Assembly (NCBI RefSeq): GCF_003992615.1
Contig: NZ_RZMY01000006.1
Coordinates: 543,679-607,678 of the forward strand
DNA length: 64,000 nt
Direction of reading: 5' to 3'
Origin: Flagellimonas beolgyonensis
GTDB lineage: Bacteria > Bacteroidota > Bacteroidia > Flavobacteriales > Flavobacteriaceae
How positions within the stretch are numbered: position 1 is the first letter of the stretch; each line of letters opens with the position of its first letter. A program made the position numbers and the translations under genes. The notes beneath the pieces were generated by a model, which worked only from the letters and a program-made list of their open reading frames with translations, made no database searches and was not told the origin of the DNA. This document shows positions 25,240 through 33,454 of the stretch, one piece after another.

Positions 25240-25647
25240 AAAACTCTGGATGGCTAGGTCGTAGCTCTGTAGACCAAAGCCCAAGATAACCCCTTTGGCA
25301 CCCGGTGAAATATAGGAAACATGCCTGTACGCTTCACGCTGATGGGTATTGGAGATATGCACCTCCACAACCGGCGTGTCAATGGCTTTAACCGCATCGC
25401 CAATGCCAACAGAGGTATGGGTGTATGCGGCGGCATTGAGGATAATCCCATCATATTCGAACCCGACATCTTGAAGCTTTCCGATAAGTTCCCCTTCTAT
25501 GTTGGACTGAAAGTAGTGCAGTTCCACTTGCGGGAATTTGGACTGAAGTGTGGCAAAATAGTCTTCAAACGAAGTGCTGCCATATACTTCAGGTTCCCTT
25601 TTTCCCAAAAGATTCAAATTGGGTCCATTAATGATGATGATTTTCAT
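25231..25647 (-). CDS. aroQ: Type II 3-dehydroquinate dehydratase
   Basis: Third step of the shikimate pathway: 3-dehydroquinate to 3-dehydroshikimate. The 138-residue protein has the type II signature INGPNLNLLGKREPEVYG with the catalytic Tyr22 and Arg17, ILNAAAYTHTS for substrate binding, and EVHISNTHQREAYR. Normal length; such enzymes are dodecamers. It converges with and slightly overlaps the DUF3817 gene. Confidence 0.96.
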   Translation of the reverse strand: MKIIIINGPNLNLLGKREPEVYGSTSFEDYFATLQSKFPQVELHYFQSNIEGELIGKLQDVGFEYDGIILNAAAYTHTSVGIGDAVKAIDTPVVEVHISNTHQREAYRHVSYISPGAKGVILGFGLQSYDLAIQSFLG

Positions 25648-25660
25648 GCGCTAAAAATAC

Positions 25661-25693
25661 AATAAAAACAAAAGGACGGGCAAACCCCGTCCT
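25661..25693 (-). terminator. Rho-independent terminator after the 153-residue outer-membrane protein
   Basis: AGGACGGG (25673-25680) and CCCGTCCT (25686-25693) form a perfect 8-bp stem with a 5-nt loop. On the minus strand it is followed by a T-rich run, 22 bp beyond the stop of the gene at 25716. Confidence 0.85.
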
Positions 25694-25715
25694 GTAATAA
25701 ACAATATTGTACAGT

Positions 25716-26177
25716 TTAGTCTATGGCAAACTGCAGTCCAAATCCGAATGCGGCCACCTGATTGTCCCCAACATCGCTCAACACAATGGAAGGGCGCCAA
25801 TCAAAATTCAGCACCAACGGAACACCATCCACTTTAAAGTCGATACCCAAATGGGGCCTTAAGGCAAAAATATTATCAAAGTCCTTAATAAAAATAATGC
25901 TTGGACCAATCCCGGCATACCATCGCAAGCCTCTAGCACCTACAAATTGTTTGTGATAGGAATACAGAAACGTCACAATGGTAGCATTGTCCTCGAATCC
26001 CAGATCGGCCTGCCCCACATGATTATCTGAGAAGAAGTATTTCCCGGTGGCCCCAAAAAAGGTAGCTTCATCGTACAGGTCGATTCCCAAACCCAAAGCA
26101 GCCCTGTAGTTGGTTTGAGCCTTCACGGCCACATTACCCAATAGGACAATTGCAATAGCAAAAAGTAATTTTTTCAT
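25716..26177 (-). CDS. Small outer-membrane beta-barrel protein, 153 residues
   Basis: It has a signal peptide (MKKLLFAIAIVLLGNVAVKA), followed by alternating hydrophobic strands such as YRAALGLGIDLYDEATFFGA, VTFLYSYHKQFV, LRWYAGIGPSIIFI and a C-terminal FGFGLQFAID, ending in the aromatic-rich style of small barrels. No enzymatic motif is seen and the function is unknown. The next upstream gene on the strand encodes a similar protein, perhaps by duplication and divergence. Confidence 0.72.
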   Translation of the reverse strand: MKKLLFAIAIVLLGNVAVKAQTNYRAALGLGIDLYDEATFFGATGKYFFSDNHVGQADLGFEDNATIVTFLYSYHKQFVGARGLRWYAGIGPSIIFIKDFDNIFALRPHLGIDFKVDGVPLVLNFDWRPSIVLSDVGDNQVAAFGFGLQFAID

Positions 26178-26253
26178 TTTACGTGTGATTAATGGTTAAT
26201 ATTCATGGTTTCAACTGCTAAGAATTGGGGTTATGAACAGTTAACTTTTAATC

Positions 26254-26781
26254 TTAGAACAAAAACAGTAGGCCCAAAGCCGCAATGGAAAAGCTTTCCC
26301 CATCATTGTTGATGTTTATATAGGAAACATTCAATTCCGTATTACCCGAAATGTTATAGCCAATTACAGGCCTCCAATAAAATCCCCCATCATTTCCCTC
26401 ATTTACTCCAACAGCATAACCGACATCGGCACCCAGCTTAAAATTATACGTCGGATACAATCGCACTGCGGCAGCAACTGGAATTACTTGGTAATTATCG
26501 AAGCTACCTTCAATGGTTATATCGCCTACAGTAGCAGAATCCGTCTCACCAAAAGCATTGATAAAACCCGTAGCAATACCGACATCAAAAAGTTCGGACA
26601 CCCCCCAATGGAAAGCCACATCCACACCCAAAGCAATTTTGGAAAAATCAGATAGATCACCCATGGGAATACCGGCCATTACACCAACTTTAGTACTACT
26701 TCTATCCACATATTGGGCAGTTACAGAGATGCAAAAGGCAAATACTGCCAAAACGGAAAAAATAATTCTCTTTTTATTCAT
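26254..26781 (-). CDS. Small outer-membrane beta-barrel protein, 175 residues
   Basis: The signal peptide is MNKKRIIFSVLAVFAFCISVTA. The mature part has amphipathic strands (KVGVMAGIPMGDL, VDVAFHWGVSELFDVGIATG, AAVRLYPTYNFKLGADVGYAVG) and ends in LGLLFLF, a terminal aromatic as in outer-membrane barrels. Function is unknown. It precedes the related 153-residue gene by 76 bp. The 238 bp to its right hold no gene I can see, only the -7 element of xerD at their end. Confidence 0.72.
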   Translation of the reverse strand: MNKKRIIFSVLAVFAFCISVTAQYVDRSSTKVGVMAGIPMGDLSDFSKIALGVDVAFHWGVSELFDVGIATGFINAFGETDSATVGDITIEGSFDNYQVIPVAAAVRLYPTYNFKLGADVGYAVGVNEGNDGGFYWRPVIGYNISGNTELNVSYININNDGESFSIAALGLLFLF

Positions 26782-27007
26782 TGTTAAGATTTTATTAAAA
26801 CCTAACGCTCCGTATTGGGTTATAGTGCCTACCGCCCCCTCAAATTTGACCTGAACTTTGGTGTTTTAATACCCAACAAACATCTTCTTTCAATCAATTG
26901 GGGCGAAAATTATCCATTCCAAAATGGAAATGAACCGGTCATTTGACCAAAGCCCATTTTGAATTGACCAATGCATTTTCAAACCAATTTCCAAAGCCAT
27001 TTGTAGC

Positions 27008-27015
27008 TATATTTG
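27008..27015 (+). promoter_or_regulatory. -7 element abutting the xerD start codon
   Basis: TATATTTG fits TAnnTTTG exactly and ends 4 bp before the ATG at 27020. No TTG lies 19-21 bp upstream. If used, transcription would begin at or next to the start codon, giving a leaderless or nearly leaderless message. Confidence 0.4.
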
Positions 27016-27019
27016 GCTT

Positions 27020-27916
27020 ATGAATTGGCATCAGGCAATAGGCGATTACCAAAATTATCTGAAGATTGAACGAGGTCTTTCCAAAAACACGATCACCAAT
27101 TATTCGCTGGATTTGGAAAAGTTGGTCGGCTTTTTGGAGGAAAAAGAAATTAATGCGAAGCCCGAGCAGATTGACAAGGAAACCATACAACAATTTGTGT
27201 ATGAGGTGGCCAAAACCATGAACCCACGATCGCAGGCACGTATCATATCGGGATTAAAAGGTTTTTTCAACTACCTCGTTTTTGAGGATTATCGGCAAGA
27301 CAATCCCTTGGACCTGATCGAGACGCCAAAAATTGGACGCAAATTACCGGACACCCTTTCGGTGGATGAAATCAACCAGCTGATCGGTGCCATAGATCTC
27401 TCCCGCGATGAAGGCGAACGAAATCGGGCCATTTTGGAAACCCTGTACGGCTGTGGTCTCCGGGTTTCGGAATTGATCAATCTCAGACTGTCCGACCTGT
27501 ATTTTGAGGAGGATTTTATCTTGGTTACGGGCAAGGGCAACAAACAGCGGTTTGTTCCCATCAGCGATATCAATAAAAAATATATCAATATCTATCGAAA
27601 AGAGGTTCGGGTACATCTGGCCATACAAAAAGACCATGAAGATTTTGTATTCCTCAACCGAAGGGGCAAACAACTCACCCGGGCGATGATCTTTACCATC
27701 ATTAAACAATTGGCGGAAAAAATTGGATTGCAAAAGAACATCAGTCCACATACCTTTCGGCACTCCTTTGCCACCCATTTATTGGAAAACGGGGCCGATC
27801 TGCGTGCCATTCAACAAATGTTGGGCCATGAAAGCATTACCACCACCGAGGTGTACATGCATGTGAACCGCAAACATTTAACGAAAGTCTTGAACGATTT
27901 CCACCCAAGAAAATAA
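27020..27916 (+). CDS. xerD: Tyrosine recombinase XerD
   Basis: Site-specific recombinase that resolves chromosome dimers at dif with XerC. The 298-residue protein has the N-terminal SAM-like core-binding domain (about 1-90) and the catalytic domain with Arg148 (GCGLRVSEL), Lys172, His244 and Arg247 (SPHTFRHSFATHLL), His270 (MLGHESI) and nucleophile Tyr279 (EVYMHV). Length and start match XerD. It lacks the extra helix insert that distinguishes integron integrases. It converges with ndh, one base apart. Confidence 0.93.
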   Translation: MNWHQAIGDYQNYLKIERGLSKNTITNYSLDLEKLVGFLEEKEINAKPEQIDKETIQQFVYEVAKTMNPRSQARIISGLKGFFNYLVFEDYRQDNPLDLIETPKIGRKLPDTLSVDEINQLIGAIDLSRDEGERNRAILETLYGCGLRVSELINLRLSDLYFEEDFILVTGKGNKQRFVPISDINKKYINIYRKEVRVHLAIQKDHEDFVFLNRRGKQLTRAMIFTIIKQLAEKIGLQKNISPHTFRHSFATHLLENGADLRAIQQMLGHESITTTEVYMHVNRKHLTKVLNDFHPRK

Positions 27917-27917
27917 A

Positions 27918-29225
27918 TCAATCCTGCATCAGACCCCGGCGATCGACGCGATTTTGCTTTTTGAAGGGTCGGATAATCAAGCGGGCCTCACGATCAAATC
28001 GCACATAATTGTAAACCCAATTGATGAACACCACTACCCTGTTGCGGAAGCCAATCAAAAAATAGAGGTGCACAAACATCCACACGAACCACGCAAAAAC
28101 GCCTTGGAACTTGAACTTGGGCAAATCGACAACAGCCTTGTTTCGACCAACGGTCGCCATGCTCCCTTTATCCTTGTACTTGAAGGGTTTCATGGGTTTT
28201 TCATCAAGAAGACGCACTAGGTTATCCCCAAGATTTCGGCCTTGTTGGATCGCCGGCTGTGCCATCATCGGATGTCCATTTGGAAACTCCTCGGATTCCA
28301 TCTGGGCCACATCACCAATGGCAAATATTTCCTCAAACCCTTCCACTTGATGAAATTGGTTCACCTTCAATCGGTTGCCCCGACAAAGGATTTCCTTGGC
28401 ATCCAATCCTTTGATGCCAACTGCTTGCACACCTGCTGCCCAAACCAAGGTATAGGTGTCAAAAATGGTATTTGTGTTGGTGGTCACCCGTTTACCATCA
28501 TATTCGGCAACACGGATATTTTTCCAGACATTGACTCCAAGCCCCTCCAAAAATTGCTCCGCTTTTCTGGAGGCCACTTCACTCATGGCAGGCAGCAAAC
28601 GGTCCCCGGCCTGCACCAAATTGATCTGTGCCCTTCGCGTATCCAGATCGGGGTAGTCTTTTGGTAAAATCCCCTTTTTGATCTCCGCCAACGCCCCTGC
28701 CAATTCCACTCCAGTAGGTCCACCGCCCACAATGACAAAGTTCATGAGAGCATCGCGTTCGTGAAGGTCGTCGGTTAAAAGGGCTTGTTCGAAATTTTCA
28801 AGAATCAGGCTTCGAAGGTTCAGGGACTGGGGTATGGTCTTCATCGCCATCCCCATGGTTTCAATGCCTTTGTTTCCAAAAAAGTTGGTTTCCGACCCAG
28901 TGGCCAAAATCAGATAGTCATAGGAAATTTCTCCGATATTGGTCAATACCCTTTTGCCTTTGGTATCAATCTCCTCTACATTGGCCAACCTGAAGTAGAA
29001 GTTGGGATAGCCCTGCAACACTTTTCGAATGGGATAGGCAATGGAATCTGGTTCCAACCCACCTGTGGAAACTTGGTAAAGCAATGGCTGGAAGTTATGG
29101 TAGTTGTGCTTGTCCAGCAAAACGACCTGGGCATCTTTGTTTCTTAATTTTTTGGCCATGGCAATACCGCCAAAGCCCCCTCCTATAATGACAAATCTAG
29201 GGAAACTTGATTGTGGAATATTCAT
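27918..29225 (-). CDS. ndh: Type II NADH dehydrogenase (NDH-2-like)
   Basis: Membrane-associated, non-proton-pumping NADH:quinone oxidoreductase. With the start at ATG 29225 the protein has 435 residues: the FAD motif FVIIGGGFGGIAMAKKL, the NAD motif VIVGGGPTGVELAGALAE, the AIGDVAQ motif, and a hydrophobic C-terminal stretch (GVFAWFVWMFVHLYFLIGF) that attaches to the membrane. Upstream in-frame ATGs at 29234 and 29252 are possible, but MNIPQSS fits the family start. A TAAATTTG element at 29247-29240 on the minus strand supports the shorter form. Confidence 0.92.
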   Translation of the reverse strand: MNIPQSSFPRFVIIGGGFGGIAMAKKLRNKDAQVVLLDKHNYHNFQPLLYQVSTGGLEPDSIAYPIRKVLQGYPNFYFRLANVEEIDTKGKRVLTNIGEISYDYLILATGSETNFFGNKGIETMGMAMKTIPQSLNLRSLILENFEQALLTDDLHERDALMNFVIVGGGPTGVELAGALAEIKKGILPKDYPDLDTRRAQINLVQAGDRLLPAMSEVASRKAEQFLEGLGVNVWKNIRVAEYDGKRVTTNTNTIFDTYTLVWAAGVQAVGIKGLDAKEILCRGNRLKVNQFHQVEGFEEIFAIGDVAQMESEEFPNGHPMMAQPAIQQGRNLGDNLVRLLDEKPMKPFKYKDKGSMATVGRNKAVVDLPKFKFQGVFAWFVWMFVHLYFLIGFRNRVVVFINWVYNYVRFDREARLIIRPFKKQNRVDRRGLMQD

Positions 29226-29325
29226 GCTCGACATGTGTGCAAATTTACGCAATACGCGGTTGGTGATACTATTTTGGGGTAGGTTTTTTAGTATCTTTAA
29301 AACCTAACTCAAAAATAACCTTACA

Positions 29326-30753
29326 ATGAAAAAATTTCTCCCATTGGGAGCCCTGTTACTTCTTGGGGCTTCTTCCCTTGTGGCTCAAAAAAGCAAGGAG
29401 GACGTAATGAAGGCGCTTGATTCCAAAGCAGAAACCTACGGCACCATCGCCCATACCATTTGGGACTATGCCGAAATGGGCTATTTGGAAGAACAAAGTT
29501 CCGCCTTGTTGCAGGAAACCCTTGCAGAAGAAGGCTTCACCATAACCAAAGGCATTGCCGGTATCCCAACCGCCTTTAAGGCGGAATATGGATCGGGCTA
29601 CCCTGTAATCGCCATTTTGGGAGAATTTGATGCCCTACCGGGATTATCCCAACAAGCCGTACCTGAAAAACAATCCGCTGGAAAAGCTGCCGGCCATGCC
29701 TGTGGCCACCATTTGTTTGGAACGGCCTCTTCCGCTGCGGCCATTTCCGTAAAGGATTGGATGACAGCCAATAAAATCAAAGGCACCATCCGTTTTTATG
29801 GCTGTCCTGCCGAGGAAGGTGGTTCCGGAAAAGTATATATGGTTCGGGAAGGTGTTTTTGATGATGTGGACGTGGCGCTGCATTGGCATCCAGGATCCGC
29901 AAATGCGGCCAGTGCAGGTGCAGCCTTGGCCAACAAATCAGCTAAATTCCGATTCCATGGAATTTCCGCACATGCCGCTGGTGCCCCAGATAAAGGGCGT
30001 TCCGCGTTGGATGGTGTGGAATCCATGAACATAATGGTGAACATGATGCGGGAACACATCCCACAAGATGCACGTATCCATTATGTAATCACCGATGGTG
30101 GCAAGGCACCCAATGTGGTTCCCGATTTTGCTGAAGTTTATTACTACGCTAGACACGGAAGCCGCGATGTGGTTGTCGATATTTTTGACCGTATCGTAAA
30201 AGCAGCCGAAGGCGCGGCCCTTGGAACAGGTACCACCATGGATTATGAAATGATCGGGGGAACCCACGAATTATTGCCCAACCTTACCGTTCAAAAAATA
30301 ATGTACGATAATTTGGTGAAAGTGGGTGGTGTAAGTTACAATGAAGAAGAGAAGGCTTTTGCTGAAAAGATTTCAAAAACATTGGGCAAAGAAACATTGG
30401 ATTTGGCTACCGCCGAAAACATTCAACCTTATAAGGAAACTGCACGGGCCTACGGTTCCACCGATGTGGGCGATGTAAGTTATACCGTCCCCACTGCTGG
30501 ATTGGGAACTGCTACTTGGGTACCCGGAACACCAGCCCATAGCTGGCAAGCTGTAGCTGCCGGTGGTATGAGCATTGGCACAAAGGGTATGATGGTTGCT
30601 GCAAAAACCTTGGCCCTAACTGCCATGGATATATTTAAAAATCCAAAAACCGTTGAAGCTGCCAAAGCCGAATTGGAAGAACGACGCGGAAAGGACTTTA
30701 AATACGTTCCCATGTTGGGCAACAGACCACCAGCGTTGGATTACCGCAAATAG
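29326..30753 (+). CDS. M20-family amidohydrolase, AbgB-like, exported
   Basis: A 475-residue metal-dependent amidohydrolase with a signal peptide (MKKFLPLGALLLLGASSLVA). M20 metal-site motifs are present: GHACGHHLFGTAS and CPAEEGGSGK, plus a dimerisation domain around residues 200-320 (FHGISAHAAGAPDKGRSALD). It is closest in style to AbgB, the aminobenzoyl-glutamate hydrolase subunit, although AbgB is normally cytoplasmic. The exported form is common in Bacteroidota and its substrate is unknown. It is a single gene, divergent from ndh. Confidence 0.88.
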   Translation: MKKFLPLGALLLLGASSLVAQKSKEDVMKALDSKAETYGTIAHTIWDYAEMGYLEEQSSALLQETLAEEGFTITKGIAGIPTAFKAEYGSGYPVIAILGEFDALPGLSQQAVPEKQSAGKAAGHACGHHLFGTASSAAAISVKDWMTANKIKGTIRFYGCPAEEGGSGKVYMVREGVFDDVDVALHWHPGSANAASAGAALANKSAKFRFHGISAHAAGAPDKGRSALDGVESMNIMVNMMREHIPQDARIHYVITDGGKAPNVVPDFAEVYYYARHGSRDVVVDIFDRIVKAAEGAALGTGTTMDYEMIGGTHELLPNLTVQKIMYDNLVKVGGVSYNEEEKAFAEKISKTLGKETLDLATAENIQPYKETARAYGSTDVGDVSYTVPTAGLGTATWVPGTPAHSWQAVAAGGMSIGTKGMMVAAKTLALTAMDIFKNPKTVEAAKAELEERRGKDFKYVPMLGNRPPALDYRK

Positions 30754-30766
30754 TTTTATTGGACAG

Positions 30767-30805
30767 TGTAACAAATTCAACTTTATTCATACCAATAAGG
30801 TAAAC
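30767..30805 (+). promoter_or_regulatory. Second copy of the ECF-associated motif
   Basis: TGTAACAA (30767-30774), a 20-nt spacer, then ATAAGGTAAAC (30795-30805), 16 bp before the GTG start of the sigma gene. It matches the block pair at 8303-8340 ahead of the first sigma operon. Confidence 0.45.
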
Positions 30806-30821
30806 TTACCAACCTTTATTA

Positions 30822-31316
30822 GTGAACAAAGAACTGGAACATCGTTTTGTGACGGAACTTGAGAACAATCAAAACATTGTTCATAAGGTGTGCAGTCTGT
30901 ATACCAACGACAAGGATTCCCATAACGATTTGTTCCAGGAAATTACAATACAACTTTGGAAAGCATACCCAAAGTTTCGGGGCGATGCCAAGTTCAGCAC
31001 ATGGATGTACCGTGTGGCCCTGAACACTGCGATCACGTTGTACAGAAAATCCAAAAAAAGGGTGCAGACCCAGGATTATGACTCGGTCATCTATAAAATT
31101 AAGGCCAAAGATTATGACGATACCGAGGAAAAACAGCTCAAGCTGATGTACGATGCGATCAAACAGTTGGGCGATATCGACAAGGCATTGGTATTTCTGT
31201 ACCTTGAAGACAAGGACTATACCGAGATAGCCGAAACTTTGGGTATTTCCGAAGTAAATGCAAGGGTGAAGATGAACCGAGTGAAGAACAAGTTAAGAAC
31301 CATACTAAATCCGTAG
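30822..31316 (+). CDS. ECF RNA polymerase sigma factor
   Basis: A 164-residue ECF sigma factor starting at GTG 30822. Region 2 (about 10-80) includes DKDSHNDLFQEITIQLWKA and STWMYRVALNTAITLYRK; region 4 (about 105-160) includes ALVFLYLEDKDYTEIAETLG and NARVKMNRVKNKLR. The next gene starts 2 bp after its stop and encodes a four-helix membrane protein, probably its partner. It shares an upstream block pair with the ECF gene at 8351, although the two proteins are only distantly alike. Confidence 0.92.
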   Translation: MNKELEHRFVTELENNQNIVHKVCSLYTNDKDSHNDLFQEITIQLWKAYPKFRGDAKFSTWMYRVALNTAITLYRKSKKRVQTQDYDSVIYKIKAKDYDDTEEKQLKLMYDAIKQLGDIDKALVFLYLEDKDYTEIAETLGISEVNARVKMNRVKNKLRTILNP

Positions 31317-31318
31317 TT

Positions 31319-31963
31319 ATGATGGATGAACTGGAGCTTTTGAAAAAAGACTGGCAAAAAAGGGAAGCGAACCTTCCCAAATTGTCCTATGAACAAATCT
31401 ATAAGATGATCTGGAAAAAATCATCTTCCATCGTCAAATGGATATTTTACATCAGTATTATTGAATTTGTGTTTTGGGCGGGCATCAATCTTATTTTCAA
31501 TGATCCAGAATCCATACAAGAGCTGAAAGACCTCCACATCCATAAAGTAATCATGGTGCTGAATTTTATCAATTATGGCATCATACTGTACTTCATTTTT
31601 AAGTTCTATACCAATTACCGAAAGATTTCCTTCACCGATTCTTCCAAGAAATTGATGAAGACCATTCTGGGTGTCAAGCGGACCGTTACCCAATATGTTT
31701 GGTTCAACCTGATCATCTTTACCACCTATTTGATCATCAACATGTACGGAGTGCTCCTATACGGTCCCGAAGGCAAGGAAATTGTGGAAGCGGCAGCGCA
31801 TAATGGCAATGCCACTGCTTTTTGGGCCATGGTGATTGGAATTTCCATAGTCTTTACCGCCGTGATCCTTTTCTTGATCTGGCTGTTCTATAAGCTGTTA
31901 TATGGAATTTTGCTTAAAAGGCTCCGACAGAACTACAATGATCTGAAAAAGTTGGAAGTCTAA
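31319..31963 (+). CDS. Four-helix membrane protein, candidate regulator of the ECF sigma factor
   Basis: A 214-residue protein with a cytoplasmic helical N-terminus of about 45 residues (ELELLKKDWQKREANLPKL and on), then four hydrophobic helices (about 40-60, 75-95, 125-145, 165-190). It has no recognisable enzyme motif. Homologues in flavobacteria often carry the label beta-carotene 15,15'-monooxygenase, for which I see no support. The tight fit behind the sigma gene suggests an anti-sigma or sensing role (inference). Its stop overlaps the convergent acyltransferase gene by 4 bp. Confidence 0.72.
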   Translation: MMDELELLKKDWQKREANLPKLSYEQIYKMIWKKSSSIVKWIFYISIIEFVFWAGINLIFNDPESIQELKDLHIHKVIMVLNFINYGIILYFIFKFYTNYRKISFTDSSKKLMKTILGVKRTVTQYVWFNLIIFTTYLIINMYGVLLYGPEGKEIVEAAAHNGNATAFWAMVIGISIVFTAVILFLIWLFYKLLYGILLKRLRQNYNDLKKLEV

Positions 31964-32772
31964 TTTCCCTTGTAGCTGTAACGCCTTTTTTGGTTTTCCT
32001 CTTCGTAAGCCAACAATTCTTCTTTTGGAATAACCTTTAGGAATGACGGATGTTGCTCAATGGCATATTCCAATTTTTCCAAGATGGCCTCAATGGATTC
32101 GTTATCGTAGTCAATATCCAAAGGTTCCTTGATGTGCATGGATTGCAGAATACCCTTCTTTTTTACACGAAGTCCTTTTTTATCGAAAGATCGTCTAAAT
32201 CCGTCGATTACAACCGGGACCACAACGGGCTTGTATTTTTTGATGATGTGGGCCGTACCTTTTCGCAACGGTTTCCAAGGTGTAGTGGTACCTTGGGGGA
32301 ACGTGATTACCCAGCCATCGTCCAAGGCTTTCCCAATGTTGGATATATCACTGAATTTCACCTGTCGATTCACCTCCTGCCCATCGGCACGCCAAGTACG
32401 CTCTATACTAATGGACCCCGCGTAGGCCAAAATCTTGGTGAGCAGACTCTTTTTCATGGTTTCCTTGGCCGCCACATAGTAAATATTCAATTTGGGATTC
32501 CAGAGATAGCCAAGGTTTTTAATGGAATCGTCCCGACCCTTCAAACTGGCATTGAACACATGGAACATGGCCACCACATCGGCAAAATAGGTTTGGTGGT
32601 TGCTTACAAAGAGTACATTGTTCTCTGGAAGGTCCCTGATGATCTGGGAGCCCTCAATTTCCAACGTATTGAACCCTTTGTATCGCTGATGCGTCATCAT
32701 CCCGGCGATTCGAATCAGCCAACGTTTCAAAAACAAAATATGGCCAAACGGATTTTTCTTGAACAGACCCAT
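31960..32772 (-). CDS. 1-acyl-glycerol-3-phosphate acyltransferase-like protein (PlsC family)
   Basis: A 270-residue membrane-associated acyltransferase. The catalytic HX4D is in FVSNHQTYFADVV, the second motif in FPQGTTTPWKPLRKG, where EGT is replaced by QGT, and a third in KPVVVPVVIDGF. This family acylates lysophosphatidic acid or other lipid acceptors; the exact acceptor is unknown and the QGT variant warns against assuming the classic reaction. It stands next to the NUDIX gene on the same strand, 36 bp away. Confidence 0.88.
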   Translation of the reverse strand: MGLFKKNPFGHILFLKRWLIRIAGMMTHQRYKGFNTLEIEGSQIIRDLPENNVLFVSNHQTYFADVVAMFHVFNASLKGRDDSIKNLGYLWNPKLNIYYVAAKETMKKSLLTKILAYAGSISIERTWRADGQEVNRQVKFSDISNIGKALDDGWVITFPQGTTTPWKPLRKGTAHIIKKYKPVVVPVVIDGFRRSFDKKGLRVKKKGILQSMHIKEPLDIDYDNESIEAILEKLEYAIEQHPSFLKVIPKEELLAYEEENQKRRYSYKGN

Positions 32773-32808
32773 AAACGAAAGATTGACTGCAAATTTACAA
32801 AATAGCCG

Positions 32809-33450
32809 TTAAAGCGCTTGCTGTAAAAGTTCCCTGATTTCACTCAACATCATGGCTGTGGCACCCCAAACGGTGTAACCATTTAATCTATAAGCAGGTA
32901 CGTTAATATTTTTCGCATAGGAAGTGCTCAATTGTTCCATGATCAAGTTGCCTTCATCCAAAAATTCCATCAAATTGACCTCAACAATACGTTCCACTTC
33001 CTGTTCTTCACGCACAAAAGGTTGCGGATTTGGATACAGCCCCATGAAAGGACGCACCAAAAAATTGCTGGGCGGGATGTACACCTCGCTCAACTCCTTG
33101 ATCACTTCAATGGCGCTCGGCTCCACACCCACTTCTTCGTGGGTTTCCCTCAAAGCGGTTTCCAATAGGTCTTTATCGGTTAGTTCCTCTTTTCCGCCAG
33201 GGAAGGCAATTTGGTTGGAATGGACACCTTCATAAGCCTTTCTCAAGATCAAAAGCAACCGGGTCTTCTCCTGAAAGTCGGGATAAAAAAGGGCCATGAC
33301 CCCTGCACGCTTCGGATTCACATCGGTAATCTTGTTCTCCTTCAACCATTGTATCCGAAGTTCCGGGGACATTTTATGATGGGAATACTCCCCAGGAAGT
33401 GGCAGATTTTTTAATTTTAAAGCGAGTTCGTAAAATTCTTTAAAATCCAT
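32809..33450 (-). CDS. NUDIX hydrolase, probable CoA pyrophosphatase
   Basis: A 213-residue NUDIX protein. The Nudix box GGKEELTDKDLLETALRETH, continuing EEVGV, is complete, and the upstream LLILRKAYEGVHSNQIAFPGG resembles the UPF0035 motif of CoA diphosphatases that cleave CoA to 4'-phosphopantetheine and 3',5'-ADP. I placed the start at ATG 33450; an extended open frame further upstream is the shadow of the cyclophilin gene. The start codons of the two divergent genes are only 4 bp apart. Confidence 0.88.
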   Translation of the reverse strand: MDFKEFYELALKLKNLPLPGEYSHHKMSPELRIQWLKENKITDVNPKRAGVMALFYPDFQEKTRLLLILRKAYEGVHSNQIAFPGGKEELTDKDLLETALRETHEEVGVEPSAIEVIKELSEVYIPPSNFLVRPFMGLYPNPQPFVREEQEVERIVEVNLMEFLDEGNLIMEQLSTSYAKNINVPAYRLNGYTVWGATAMMLSEIRELLQQAL

Positions 33451-33454
33451 ACTG

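Noticed and set aside
27020..27916. Tyrosine recombinase considered as the integrase for the attC-like sites
   Set aside because: Length, motifs and start match XerD, and the integron-specific insert between the catalytic boxes is absent. It is also 14 kb away.
31319..31963. Beta-carotene 15,15'-monooxygenase label commonly carried by such proteins
   Set aside because: No iron-binding histidines of carotenoid oxygenases or of Brp/Blh proteins are visible; the protein is just four helices with a cytoplasmic N-terminus.
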